Source: Solanum dulcamara (lineage: Eukaryota > Streptophyta > Magnoliopsida > Solanales > Solanaceae). From it: a stretch of 64,000 nucleotides of DNA. Each line of letters begins with the position of its first letter. Position 1 is the stretch's first letter. The notes beneath the pieces are model-generated. The model did not search any database. It had not been told where the DNA came from and saw only the letters and a list, made by a program, of their open reading frames with translations. Below, one piece after another: positions 46,936-58,357 of this stretch. The stretch covers positions 37,398,001-37,462,000 of the forward strand of contig NC_077243.1 in NCBI RefSeq assembly GCF_947179165.1, in the 5' to 3' direction. The position numbers and the translations under genes were made by a program.

Positions 46936-49320
46936 GAGTCTCCCAAAATATCATAACCGCATTGTCATTATTGAACTCCTATTCCTTTTACTATGTATTT
47001 ACTCACTTAGCCTGATGCTTGTATATACATATCTGTAGGTTGCACAACCATTCGTATGAAACTTGTAGGAGGTAGACGTAGTCTTTCCATCTCCTGGTTC
47101 ATTCTACTGTACACATCTCACTCATATTGGAACTTGCTTGGGTCCCATCTTTCTAGACTTCTTTCTCTGCCTTACTCTTCTCATCTCCTACTATAGGAAG
47201 TTTTCTATTCCTATTCCTTGGTTATTTATCTTTCACAACATTATTTGCGACCAACTCTATAACCAATATTTTAGTTTTTGTTCTAGCATGATGTCATTAT
47301 CCTTTATATTGTCTCCTGAGTCATTTGATATCCTTTTATCGCCATACCCTTTTCTTTTCATACGCATTCACCTTCTAGCGTTATGTCATTCAAGGTCTTG
47401 TTAAAATTTCTTAACACTACCTTATATAGCATTCTGACTTCTATCCAATTATTGACGACTTCTAGATCTTCCTAACTTGGTTCAGCAAGGGATCTTATTG
47501 AAGTTTAAGCATCCATCTTAAATATGTTGTCATGTCAATTGCCTCCATCTTACCCTTGCAGTTTTCTCACTTGCTTCCCCCCTTTAGAGGGTACTTATAC
47601 CTTTATTCGCTTATATCTTGCTCTATGTCTCTATGTCCAGTCTCAATTCTGCCCAATCTCCTTCCCTAATCTACTCGGTACTGTATCATGTCCCCATCTT
47701 TCTGCATATATCTTTTTTTTCTTACCTGGTTATCCGCGTATGGAACCTTGGCTAAATTACGAAGCGACGAGAACCTTTCCATATCGAATGTGATATCTCG
47801 TCTACTAATCGGTACTTGAAGAATATGAACAACTCATCCAAGGCCACCTTCTACTTATCTTTATGAAAGTTTAATACACACTTGTAGTCGTTCCTATATT
47901 TAACTAGACAATACTCATATTCCGATGATGATTGTCTAAGGTTCTCTCAGAGTAGTAACTTTATCCTAACCTATATCCTTTGTTTCTTGGGGTGAATAGA
48001 AGTTGCGTCATTTATTCCTTAAGTTTGTCATGTTTGTCTCTTAAGGGTTCCACTATTTTCGGGATGACATTGTGTACACGTATCATTTCTTTATACCTTA
48101 TGCCCCTTGCCCTTACTGTGTAACTAACACAGGGTTTTGACTTAGTCAACCCATACCAAGTGCGCCTTACTAGTGGTCTTGCTTTATTCCCGTATTATTG
48201 TACTACACCTTTAAACTCATACTTATATATCCCCTTTTAACTCATACTCCTATTCAATTCATAACATCTCTCTGGGGTGCTTCTGTTTGCATTTCTTCCT
48301 CCAGTTAGTTGGTGGAGAACTAATAAACTATTATCATAAATCATTTTCCAACCGTCGTTGGAAGAAACTAGAATATCTTAAACATCACAGGACCTATATG
48401 GTCTCCCCCTAGGTTTATACTCGAGTCATAAACAACTTATCTAATTCTCAACTAAGAGTTGGGGGCTTGGTAATTTTCAAGAAAAGTGAAACTCAGTTGC
48501 TGGACATCTTACCATTCAACCTGAGCTCTCTTTTTTCCGACAGCATAAAAATGGTTGGAGATACTGTGGTCTGAACTGTACTGCTCAAATAGGTTTTTGT
48601 TTCTCTGAAATAAACTTTCCCAAGTAAAAAGGGTGCCCCTATCAACGACATGGAGAGTACCTCTTACATCTTTAGTTTAGCATAATATGGGTACTTGGTA
48701 TCAACTTCCCAGGCAGATTAAGAATTTATGTTTCATTCCTTTTTCTTGTTCTAGGAAAATTTCGGTAGAGTTTCCTTTATAATTCTTACTATCCCAAAAC
48801 CTACATGCAGAAGATACCAATAATGCCTCACAGGACCAATATATATACATTCATATCATATCACACCGTATAGGGTTTTCAATATCATCTCATTTCGCAA
48901 TCACATAGGGCTTTCAATATCAACAATAATATAGAAATAGTGGACTTACCTCATATGTCCCACTTCGAACTGCATCTGTTGCACGTTCTTGTCTATTTTC
49001 CTTTCAGATTTCGCCCTTACATTACAAACACATGTCAATACCTTACCCAATGGATATCTTTCGTTCCCTTACTTTACTTACCTACATACTCCGTAACTTG
49101 CCATATCGTCAATTACTTCCTTCTGTTGATGTTGTTCTTCTGTTAAGATCCACGGTTAGTATAAAGAATTGTCCTATGACTCAAATCTATAGCACGATCT
49201 CAGATATGAAAGAAAGGTAATATCCTAAATGCCTTGTAGCTTCCTATTTATAGATGTGGCGCACAACACATCAATACACAAGACTCTACTAGACACGGTC
49301 TATAGACATTCCAAGGACGA
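46936..49320 (-). other. Interior of family B element without recognisable domains
   Basis: CT-rich on the plus strand. I found no gag, protease, RT or RNase H motif in either direction. The open stretches of 60-90 codons look like chance. The last 200 bases (49130-49320) resemble an untranslated leader next to the PBS. Confidence 0.5.
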
Positions 49321-49323
49321 ACT

Positions 49324-49335
49324 ATTCTGATACCA
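49324..49335 (-). other. Primer-binding site of family B element
   Basis: The minus strand reads TGGTATCAGAAT four bases from the LTR. The first ten bases match tRNA-Met; the following GC is mutated to AT. Confidence 0.8.
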
Positions 49336-49339
49336 CTTC

Positions 49340-52300
49340 TGTCACGACCCAACCCCGTAGGCCATGACTGGGGTCCAACCTGGAGCCCCTCCACCCCCCC
49401 CCCCCCACATATACATATTTATCAGTTGTGGTCAAGTCGAATAATAGACACGTAATATATATAAATCAAGTGTAGTCAAACCGAACTACAAATAACATGA
49501 CATGTATATAAGATCCCCTATGGGTCATAGCATTTCATATATCTGTAGCCTCTTTTATTTGCATCATAACCTGAAAGGGAACGCAAGCTAACAAGGTTGC
49601 CATAACGTAATAACATATACCATACATCATGTAGAACCAGTTGAACTAAACTAACATACAAAACCCATATATACATATCTATAAACCTCTAAAATATTAC
49701 GACAACATATAATGGGACAGGGCCTCCGCCGTACCCCTGAATAAGAAAAACAATTATATACATCAGTGGCTAGTATCAAAAACTAGGCTCCGATACAATA
49801 GAGCTTCTTCCAGCTAAGCTGAACGGAATCCTAAACTTACAGACTCCCAAAACTTATATTTGTACCTGCAGGCATGAAATGCAACCCCCCAAAGAAAAAG
49901 GGTCAGTACGATATATGTACTGAGTATGTAAAACATAACATAATACAACTGGAAGCATATCTGAGATAGATAAATAGGGATAAACTATCAAATCCGAAAT
50001 CTGTACCTATACCCGTGAATCATAAAAAGTATGCATGCTCAAATTATACCATATAGTCAGCCCTATCAGGGATCCAGTGAATACATCTGTAAAACTATCA
50101 TAGACCCAGTGCCATCACCACCTTATTACAATACCTCATCATGTATATACATACGTACCCTATCCCTCTAGTGAGGGACTCAGTGAATAATGTAGTGAAC
50201 TATGCACAAGAACATACCTTGGCCTGGGACTCAGTGATAGAAGGGTTATGGTCTGCACGAGTAGAGTAGTAGATAACCATATGATATTTAAAACATTACC
50301 AGATACTTGACCATATAAAAAGATTAAACTTTCATCTGAGGACCCGAGTAGAGGTGTAATCATCTCGAGTGTCCTCTAAATGCCATTATGGGCTATGTCA
50401 GTTGTAATCTCGGGGACCCTAGACATGTACCAAGGTAAGTCCAAGTCGCTTATGGAATCAAAAACATTTGTTATCACATAGTCTTTCAGACTTGGTGCCA
50501 GTACATTGGTTACCTCTTTAACATATAGAAGTTCCCAGGAAAATAGTTCAACTACTATAAGAATTCAATATTCAGAAGTAAACAAGAGATGCTTAAGAAT
50601 AGAGTTACCCCGGAGCTCATATCATATTTAACTTACAACTAAGACATGCCAAAAAAAGAAAGAGAGTAAGCTCTATATAGTCTGTACTTCCCTTCGTGTG
50701 GTCATCATGTACATATTTCGTACCCGGCCCATCTTGGGGCTCGATGAACAACTATGGCATCATAATATCATTTTTGTACCAAGTACATATCAAGAGAAAG
50801 AAGAGGTAGCTTTCCACACACTACTTTTTAACACGTAGAAGCCTTAACAGAAAATACTCTATTCTTGCAGGAGTTCCAATACTAAGCAGTGGACAAGGAT
50901 TATGAGGCGTACTTGGATTTAAGGGAATGGAATTATCCCCTCATTTCACATACAATTTACTTACGGCTAAGACATACCAAAAGGAAAGAAAGATAGCTTT
51001 ACATACTTATTCGAAAACCATGCCAAGAGAAAGCTTCACATACCTCGTATGGACTTTTCTTAATCACGTCCACATCGTCGTCCTCCAAACCTATTTAACA
51101 TGGAAGAAATGCGAGTATCAACAACCTTAAACTTTTCAGCGCCTTCGGTTGCACCTTAGTATTCATGGAACTTATCTCCTTGTTCGTCTCCTCGACTAGG
51201 TCTTTAATTAGTTAAGGCGTTAATGAAAATTGGGCAGCACCTCCCCTATAACATGCCCTATCCGAATTTTCAATTAGATCCCTAACCACTACAGCCAACC
51301 AACAACAACAACCTGCATCTCATATACAAATAAAACATGGCAACATTACACAACATTAGCTCCAAACAACTTGCTAAAAATTACGACACCAAAATAGAGT
51401 TTCTAGTTTTTATTTTGCAAAGCCTTTAATTATACAAAAAGAGGGGTCGTGTGGATGCAACCAGAAGCTCCCACACCTTTGTTAGAAAACTTTTAGTCCC
51501 TGAAACACACAACCACACACCTACAGCAGCACACCACAAGCACAACACCTTGCTTCGACTATAATTTAACTATAGCGACTCTAATTTAGTTTGTTTCGAT
51601 CGTCAAGCGTTTCCATGACATTTTCACATTTCCAGCAAACTATAGGGCGTTTAAAACACTCAATAACAACACCATAAAGTCCAAATTGAAAGGAGAAACC
51701 TTACCTTACCCATAATTGGCCAAAACTGCCAAATTGTGACTCGGAACTTCTCCAAACGTGCTGAAATTGTGCGGACTATTTGTATCACTTCCTTGCTGCC
51801 CCGAATTAGAGTTTTATGTTATAAAACACCATCATATAACCTTGGGATACCCCAAATAATTAATTTATGGAATAAAATCGGGCCTTACCTTTTTGTTGCT
51901 CCAAACCCGTAGCCCCTCTAGCTTGTTCTCTCAAGCTTTTCTTTTGACTTTCTTCTAAGTTTCTATGTGTAAAGCTGAAGATATGGTTCCGTAGGCATCG
52001 TAATATACATATATATATATCCATGTAGTTGAGGAACACCATAGATAATTAATTCACAGAGAAAAATTGGAACTCATCTTGAATCCTTGGCCTTGGCCGT
52101 ATGTCCTCTCTCTTAGTCTTTAGGATATCTTTTCCTTTTCCAAGTGATGAAGATGAACATTTGAGGTGTAAACTTAAGTTTACTCATACTTACATATGTA
52201 TATACACTCCTTTAGGAGGTGACATGTGTCATCCCCTAAGAGTGACATGTGTCAAGCCTTTATTAGGCCACGAATCCATAAATAGCCTCCAAGGCTGCCA

Positions 52301-52780
52301 CATGGCAGTGGGGTACAGCTCCCCCCAAGAAGGTGGGTCACCTACTTGACCCCAAGCAGGTGGGTCACCTACTGGACCCCAAGCAGGTTGGTTACCTGCT
52401 TTCTTGAGGTGCCTCTACATGTCACTCCTTCATTGGCTGCCACGTGTCATCTTTTCCCCTTCCTCATGGGTTCATAATCTTGTCTTATCTCATGAACCTA
52501 TGTAATTCATACTACATAAGCTTGGTATGTCCTTAAGTAGCTCCAGTGTATAAGACTTCTAAATTAGTAGCTTACGTAGATGAATCGCATCCTATGACTT
52601 ATTTCTTGGCCTCCAACTCTTTCCGTATTGTTATGGCTCTATTTCCAACCTTCTCTACTATGGGGTGTCGCATTCTTCTTTCCTTAGAGTTGTTTGATGT
52701 GTGTGGACAGTAGGGGCCTCATGGCCATCTTTAAGAATATTAGGAATATGTCTCAAGGTTCAAAAGTATGGGGTGTAACA
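49340..52780 (-). mobile_element. 5' LTR of family B element
   Basis: The plus strand runs TGTCACGACCC...GGGTGTAACA. It differs from the other LTR by a 13-base C run at 49394-49406, one extra palindromic unit (three at 52326-52400 against two) and scattered substitutions. G-box at 52441-52446; TATA-like stretch near 52195-52206. Confidence 0.85.
52326..52400 (-). repeat. Palindromic E-box repeats of LTR B (5' copy)
   Basis: Three units of AAGCAGGTGGGTCACCTACT type. Each contains CAGGTG/CACCT half-sites. Confidence 0.75.
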
Positions 52781-52785
52781 AAGAC
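52781..52785. repeat. Target-site duplication of family B element, right (aagac)
   Basis: Pairs with 43026-43030. Confidence 0.9.
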
Positions 52786-53355
52786 TATGACATGAGCGTA
52801 TTCTACCATCCGGGTAAGGCAAATATTTTAGCCAATGCTCTTAGTCGATTGTCTATGGGTAGTGTTGCACATGTTGAGGAAGGTAAAAGGGAATTGGTCA
52901 AAAAGGTCCATAGATTGGCACGTTTAGGTGTGCATTTGGTTAATTCCAATGATGCAGGCGTTCTTAAACATAATGGTTCGAAATTGTCTCTTGCGACAGA
53001 TGACAAGGCCAAACAAGACAATGATCCAATTTGGTTGAATTGAAGAAGTCGGTTTCCAAAAAATCCGTTGAGGCTTTCTCCCTAGGAGAATATGGGATAC
53101 TATGTTACCAAGGTCGGTTGTGTGTTTCAAATATTTATGGAATAAGAGAGTTGATATTGAATGAGGTATTCAATTCATCCGGGATCCATCAAGATGTATC
53201 AAGACTTAAAGAAAGTGTATTGGTGGAATGGTATGAAGAAGGAAATAGCTGAGTTCATTTCTAAGTTTTCTAATTGCCAACAAGTGAAAGTTAAACATAA
53301 AAGGTCGGTAGGTCTAGCTCAAGAAATCGAAATTCCTACATAGAAGTGGGAAGAT
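52786..53355 (+). pseudogene. RNase H end and integrase zinc region of element F
   Basis: It resumes with the terminal RNase H motif (Y-H-P-G-K-A-N, A-L-S-R), followed by the H-H-C-C region (Y-Q-G-R-L at about 53104, C-x2-C near 53270 reading N-C-Q-Q-V-K). Frameshifts lie near 53035 and 53160, and there is a TAG before the core at 53341. Confidence 0.8.
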
Positions 53356-54350
53356 GTGAATATGGACTTTGTCACGGATTTGCCTCGTACTAGAAGACAA
53401 CATGATTCTATTTGGGTCATTGTGGACCGAATGACCAAATCGGCATATTTTCTACCGGTCAAAACTTCTTATGGTGCCGAAGATTATGCTAAGTTGTACA
53501 TTCGTGAACTTGTGAAACTTTATGGTGTTCCTTTATTGATTATATCGGATAGAGGTACTCAATTTAGTTTATATTTTTGGAAGTCATTTCAAAAAGGTCT
53601 TGGCACTAAAGTCAAGCTAAGTACCACTTTTCATCCTCAAATCGATGGACAAGCTGAGAGAATAATTCAAACCTTGGAGGATATATTAAGGGCATGTGTG
53701 ATTGACCTTAGAGGAAATTAGGATGACCATTTTCCATTGATTGAGTTCGCCTACAACAATATTTATCACTCTAGCATCTAAATGGCTCCTTTTGAAGCCT
53801 TGTACGGGAGAAGATGTAGGTCTTTGGTGAGTGACTTGAACTTGGTGAGATGGCATTGATTGGTCCAGATTTAGTAATTGATGTAATGGAGAAAGTAAGG
53901 CTTATAAGAGAAAGATTGAAAATGGCTCAAAGTCGTCAAAAGTCCTATTCGGACACTAGGAGGAGAGAGCTTGAATTTGATATGGATGATATGGTGTATT
54001 TGAAGATTTCACCTACAAAAGGGGTAATACGGTTTGGTAAGAAAGGGAAGTTGAACCCTAGATATATATATGACCTTATAAGATATTAAAGTGCATTGGC
54101 TAGGTAGCATATGAGTTAGACTTGCCACTTAAGTTGGCTTTGGTTGATCTGGTATTTCATGTGTCTATGTTGAGAAAGTTTGTGGGTGATCCAAATTCTA
54201 TTGTGCCAAAGGAAAGACGTGAGTATTGAAGAGAATTTGACTTACGAGGAGGTCCCGATTAAGATTTTAGATCGGTAAGTGAAGAGGCTGAGAAATAAAG
54301 ACGTTGCATCTTTCAAAGTGTTGTAGAGAAATCAACAAGTAGAGAGTGCT
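53356..54350 (+). pseudogene. Integrase core and C-terminus of element F, broken
   Basis: 53356-53721 has the D, D and E positions (V-D-R-M-T-K-S, S-D-R-G-T-Q-F, G-Q-A-E-R). A TAG at 53719 and a TAA at 53779 follow, then a frame change. 53850-54089 carries the linker, and the tail (L-T-Y-E-E-V-P, R-L-R-N-K-D-V) lies in broken frames to about 54350. Confidence 0.8.
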
Positions 54351-54618
54351 ACGTGGGAAGCGATATCCTTATCTCTTTCCTTTCAGTGAAGCCTAAAGGT
54401 ACAAAGTTGCTCATGATCAAATCGATTAAACTTCTACGCTTCAGTTTCATATGTCATTCATTCGCATGTATGATTCATAAAAATGATTTCTCTCAAGGAC
54501 GATGTCTTTTTTTTCAAAGTGTCCTCATGACCATATTGGGTTTCTAAATCTTTTTTCCATTACTTTTCTATATTAGTTGAATTCCATTCGAGGATGAATA
54601 TTCCCAAGGGGGAGATAT
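54351..54618 (+). other. 3' untranslated region and polypurine tract of element F
   Basis: It contains ATTCGAGGATGAAT (54587-54600) and CCCAAGGGGGAGATA (54603-54617) against the LTR. Confidence 0.8.
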
Positions 54619-56612
54619 TGTAACGTTCTTCAAAATGCACAATTGCCTTAAGAAATGCCTTGGGAATAGGCCGCTCATGTAATGTGTTATCCTTAATCTT
54701 TTTAGAAAATTTGAATTCAAAATATCGATCAGGGGGTAAAAAACTACGAGAAAAAAGGTCACAGTGGATTTTTAGGATCCGTATATCGAAAGATAGATTT
54801 TCCAAGAAACTACACGAAATAGAAAGGTCTGCGACAGGTCCGCGTCGTGGACCTAGCAAGAATTTTCTGGCCGAGTTGGGTTTTTAATAAGGGCGTTTTA
54901 GACTTTTTTTCAAATTGTTAGCTAATGAACTTAGACATTTTTAGAACTAATGCAACTCTATAAATTGACCTAAACCTCTAATTCTATTCATTCTCCTACA
55001 ATTTACCAACTCAAATATTTCTCTATCTACAAAAGACTGTCAAGGACTCCATTGAAGAATTCAAGTAAATTCACTCAAGCTCTCCATCAAAACTCTCAAG
55101 TTCTTCCAAATTATTTGGCGTTTTCTCTTAAGGTATGTGGGTATTGATTCATGGATTCTTTCATCCATGAAGCCTAATTCATTTTTCAAGATTTTCTATC
55201 AAATTAAAGTATGGTATTTTATGGGTTTTATCATCTCTATTCCTATTACATGAATTATGATTCAAAATATGATCATCAGTCTATTTTGATATAAATTTAT
55301 GGTTATTACATTGAATTGAAGAGTTTTCTCATGAATTCTCTTATTTTGATCTCTAGGATTCATGATGTAAATTATGAGTATTTTGAATTATACTTCCAAA
55401 GGATATTATCTATTTGAATTATCTATGGGCTGATATAAAGTTTTTGATTATGCATGTTTTCAAGTGAATTACATATTTTTCAAAGTTAATTGATTATGCA
55501 ATTGAGTTTTACTCTAAGTTCAAGGTATGAATTTCATGCAATTTATGAAGTAAGGTGACTTAGGGCCCAATGTGGTGACTTAAGGCCTAACGATATGAAT
55601 TATTCAAATATGATTGTAATGATGAAAAGACAATTCTCACATTACAAGTATGTTATAAAAATGAGCTACTCTATGATTTCAAACCTATGATCATGACAAT
55701 GATTCATGAAATTATGATTTCTATGTTATGTATGTATTCCATGGGATTTGACTTAGCACCGAGTGGACTTGAGGTGGGGGCCCTACCAAAAGCCTTAGTA
55801 GAAGCCTCATGTCCCATAAACTATATGGCACCGTAGGTTGCCTTCATATCTTAGCTATTGGATCCATATATAGAGTATGTATGACCTGCCCAGCGGGGTA
55901 GAATCTATTTTGGAAAGTAGATTCCCCTTTTTCTTTGTTGTATGGGAAGACAACGGGATTCCATATTATAGATCGCATGATCTTATTGTCGGTTATGGTT
56001 CTTATCCCACATATGTATGATCTCTCAAGTATGTTATGATTTTGAAATTGTGCTTTTTAAATGCTTTGGTCAATATGATTTTCTCATTACTTTACTTATT
56101 CCATCTTATAATATGTTTACTTGACCTTGCATTTCAGGATTTACGTTGCATTTCACGCCCTCATACTTAGTACATTCCAATGTACTAATACATACTTTTG
56201 CCTACATTGTCTCCTAATATAGGGGTTGAGGTTGAAAATCATACTCATTTACGTGGCTAGTTAAGCTTCCCTATTCAGCAACATTATGGTGAGTCCTCAT
56301 TTATCGGGGACTAATTGTTGAGTTAGTTACTGTTTCCAAAGATTTTTGTTATGTTTCATATTGAGGGTGAGCTAGGGACATGTCTTGGCCCCCACCTATA
56401 TTCATGAGTAGAGCATATAGTTAGACAAATGTTTCAAGTCTATGTTGTCATGTGACATTCTTCATTTACTATTCATGGTTTAGAATCTCTTATGATGTTT
56501 TTGGTTTTTACTTTACCTTATTAATGCTTATGGTATGTACAAAAGGCTTGGTTGGAGTCCTTCGGCGTTTCAATCATCGTATAATGACTAGGCCCTAGAT
56601 CGGGTCATGACA
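54619..56612 (+). mobile_element. 3' LTR of element F (1994 bases)
   Basis: It is uninterrupted, so it serves as the template showing where the solo LTR entered the 5' copy. It has the hairpin at 54837-54853, TATA at about 54955, donor-like motif at 55130-55141, palindrome at 56167-56188 and the end GGGTCATGACA. One block (55861-55945) is unlike the 5' LTR, suggesting a small replacement or local rearrangement. Confidence 0.9.
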
Positions 56613-56617
56613 AAATA
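56613..56617. repeat. Target-site duplication of element F, right (aaata)
   Basis: Pairs with 35767-35771. Confidence 0.85.
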
Positions 56618-57975
56618 AGGGACCACCTTTTATACCACCACAAGTTCGCAAATAGTAAGACAATACCTCCCGAGCCCCTGTGTACCCGAGAAGTTCACTC
56701 ACAAATAGGTAAACCCATATGACATCCCATACTATCGACAGGTACAAACAACTATGTTGGTGACAGACAGTGCATATATGCATGAAAGTAATGCACCCAA
56801 ACTAGTAGCACCATTGATGACCAGTACCTCATACTAAGATTGTATACACCTATTTCCAGTTCCGGCCAGGAAGTAGGACCCATGCACCTCTATGGGATCG
56901 CCATGGGGGGGTCGGGAATGCCTCTATATACCGCTTGGTCCCGATCCAGATCTTATCTCACTATGTAACATGAATGCATCCTTGATGCCTGAAATCAATA
57001 TCATAAAAGGAACACATCTTTGATGCCTCAAATCAGTATCATAAAAGAAGCTCATCCTCGATGCCTCGAATCAGTATAAAATGAGCGCATCCTCGATGCC
57101 TCCAGTCCATTAAAATAGTAGTAAAAAGGTTGTACGACCTCCCATTTGAAAATCAGTATAAAATAGTTTGAGTTTCAACCCAGCTTTCTCAAATCAATGC
57201 TAGAACCAATGCATGCGCCGGGGTTGACTACATCCGTGAGAAAACAATGCTCCAATGCAATGCATATCATCACCAACACCCAAATAACACATACAATCAC
57301 ATACAATAATGACTCCATAATCACCTAACCCTCTGGAGCATACAAACAAAGCTTGCAAATACAATCGACCTCAAATCAAGGCCTAAAGCTCAACTCTACT
57401 CCTCTTACTCAAATACAAGGCCCAACAGAGAATTCAACCCTAACTGGATAACAAGGAGGAGGAAAAGAGGAAACAGATGCTCAGCTAGTCAGTCAATACC
57501 TCCAAATCCATTTGGGAAACATCACCTCGAGATTCATAACCTCAGATAGCCCTGCCAAACGGCAACAAGAAAGCATAAGGAATTCTAGCTCTAAATTCAG
57601 AAATGGAATCCAACAATAATTCACAAGCCTAACCAGGTGGAAGTCTCTACACCAAGGCTTCAAGATAGGTGCTATAATAGTGAAGGACACTAAGTCTCAT
57701 AAATTTTGGTCAACAATGGCTACATAAACTAAGTTTCATACGAAAATCAATCCTATGGCACAAACCCGCCAACCACCATAATATCAATCAAGTCACCTAA
57801 AATAGGATACTCAAGGCCACACTAAGGTATAATCAATAAGCTTACCAATCAGGCAGGAAATCTCATAAGGGCGAACTAGCCTAAGGCTCATATCGGAACA
57901 AAGAACCAAAAATATAGGAGTCAAGCCTAACCCATCACATACAATCAAAACCACAAAAAAAATATAATAAACAAT
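56618..57975 (-). mobile_element. Second C-like LTR, right piece
   Basis: It continues the sequence interrupted at 35771. Non-coding, with a tandem repeat at 56972-57108. It ends where caulimovirid protease coding begins. The LTR's own end was not seen, so it may be cut by the EPRV2 junction. Confidence 0.45.
56972..57108. repeat. Four tandem units of about 37 bases
   Basis: Units start near 56972, 57010, 57047 and 57083 and share GCATCCTCGATGCCT then AATCAGTATCATAAAA. The last unit is partial. Confidence 0.8.
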
Positions 57976-57987
57976 ACCTATTGAAGC

Positions 57988-58355
57988 TCAATAGTTATCA
58001 TCGTAACTAATCTTGATAACTTGATCAAGCATATCATATGGATTTAAACTATCTAGAAAGGTAGTTCCTAATAGAATTTCTAAAGTATCATTGTTTCCTT
58101 CTGGTTCAACTAGTAATCTTATAGGTATGGTGTTATCTTCGAATTTTAAAATGATTTCTATCATGTTTACTATTTCATGTCTTTTTCGGTTGAAATCAGT
58201 ATAAAGATGTTTATCTTTTAATTTATATTGTTGAAGATGGTTACACAACCTAAGGCTAATGTAATTTCCACTAGCACTTGTGTCTAATAGGATGTTGATA
58301 GGAATGAATTTTATACCATTAAAATATTCTCCCTTTATCTTATAATTTTTTATTT
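57988..58355 (-). pseudogene. EPRV2 protease (start of pol)
   Basis: The catalytic triplet D-T-S lies at 58284-58276 in an I-L-L-D-T-S-A-S context, then the second motif G-T-T-F-L-D-S-L-N-P-Y near 58060. The pol frame overlaps the end of the movement protein ORF in another frame. A stop near 57988 and the end of homology remove RT and RNase H. Confidence 0.7.
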
Positions 58356-58357
58356 CA

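Larger units (their letters stand above)
43031..52780 (-). mobile_element. Family B gypsy element, both LTRs, gutted interior (9750 bases)
   Basis: Two LTRs of 3.4 kb (43031-46437 and 49340-52780) flank only 2.9 kb of interior, with aagac on both sides. Orientation is minus: beside 49340 the minus strand reads GTGGTATCAGAAT (tRNA-Met PBS), and beside 46437 it reads AAAAGGGGGGAAGGA (polypurine tract). The interior retains an integrase C-terminus but no gag, protease or RT that I can see, so it is a deleted, non-autonomous copy. The LTRs are much alike by eye, so it is younger than its host F. Confidence 0.9.
35772..56612 (+). mobile_element. Ty3/gypsy element F (chromovirus), two later insertions inside
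   Basis: The 5' LTR (35772-39871) and 3' LTR (54619-56612) both start TGTAACGTTC and end GGGTCATGACA, and the flanks are aaata on both sides. PBS, gag, protease, RT, RNase H, integrase and polypurine tract lie between in the right order. A minus-strand F-family solo LTR (36091-38209) lies in its 5' LTR, and a complete-ended family B element (43031-52780) lies in RNase H. Without these the element is about 9 kb. Confidence 0.9.

Noticed and set aside
46557..49220. Several 60-90 codon plus-strand frames with hydrophobic composition
   Set aside because: They lie on the antisense strand of the family B interior. The CT-rich plus strand gives Leu/Phe/Ser-rich chance frames that imitate membrane proteins.
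43031..52780. Initial reading of the family B element as plus-strand
   Set aside because: The reverse complement of the tRNA-Met site lies left of 49340 and the C-rich complement of the polypurine tract right of 46437, so it is minus.
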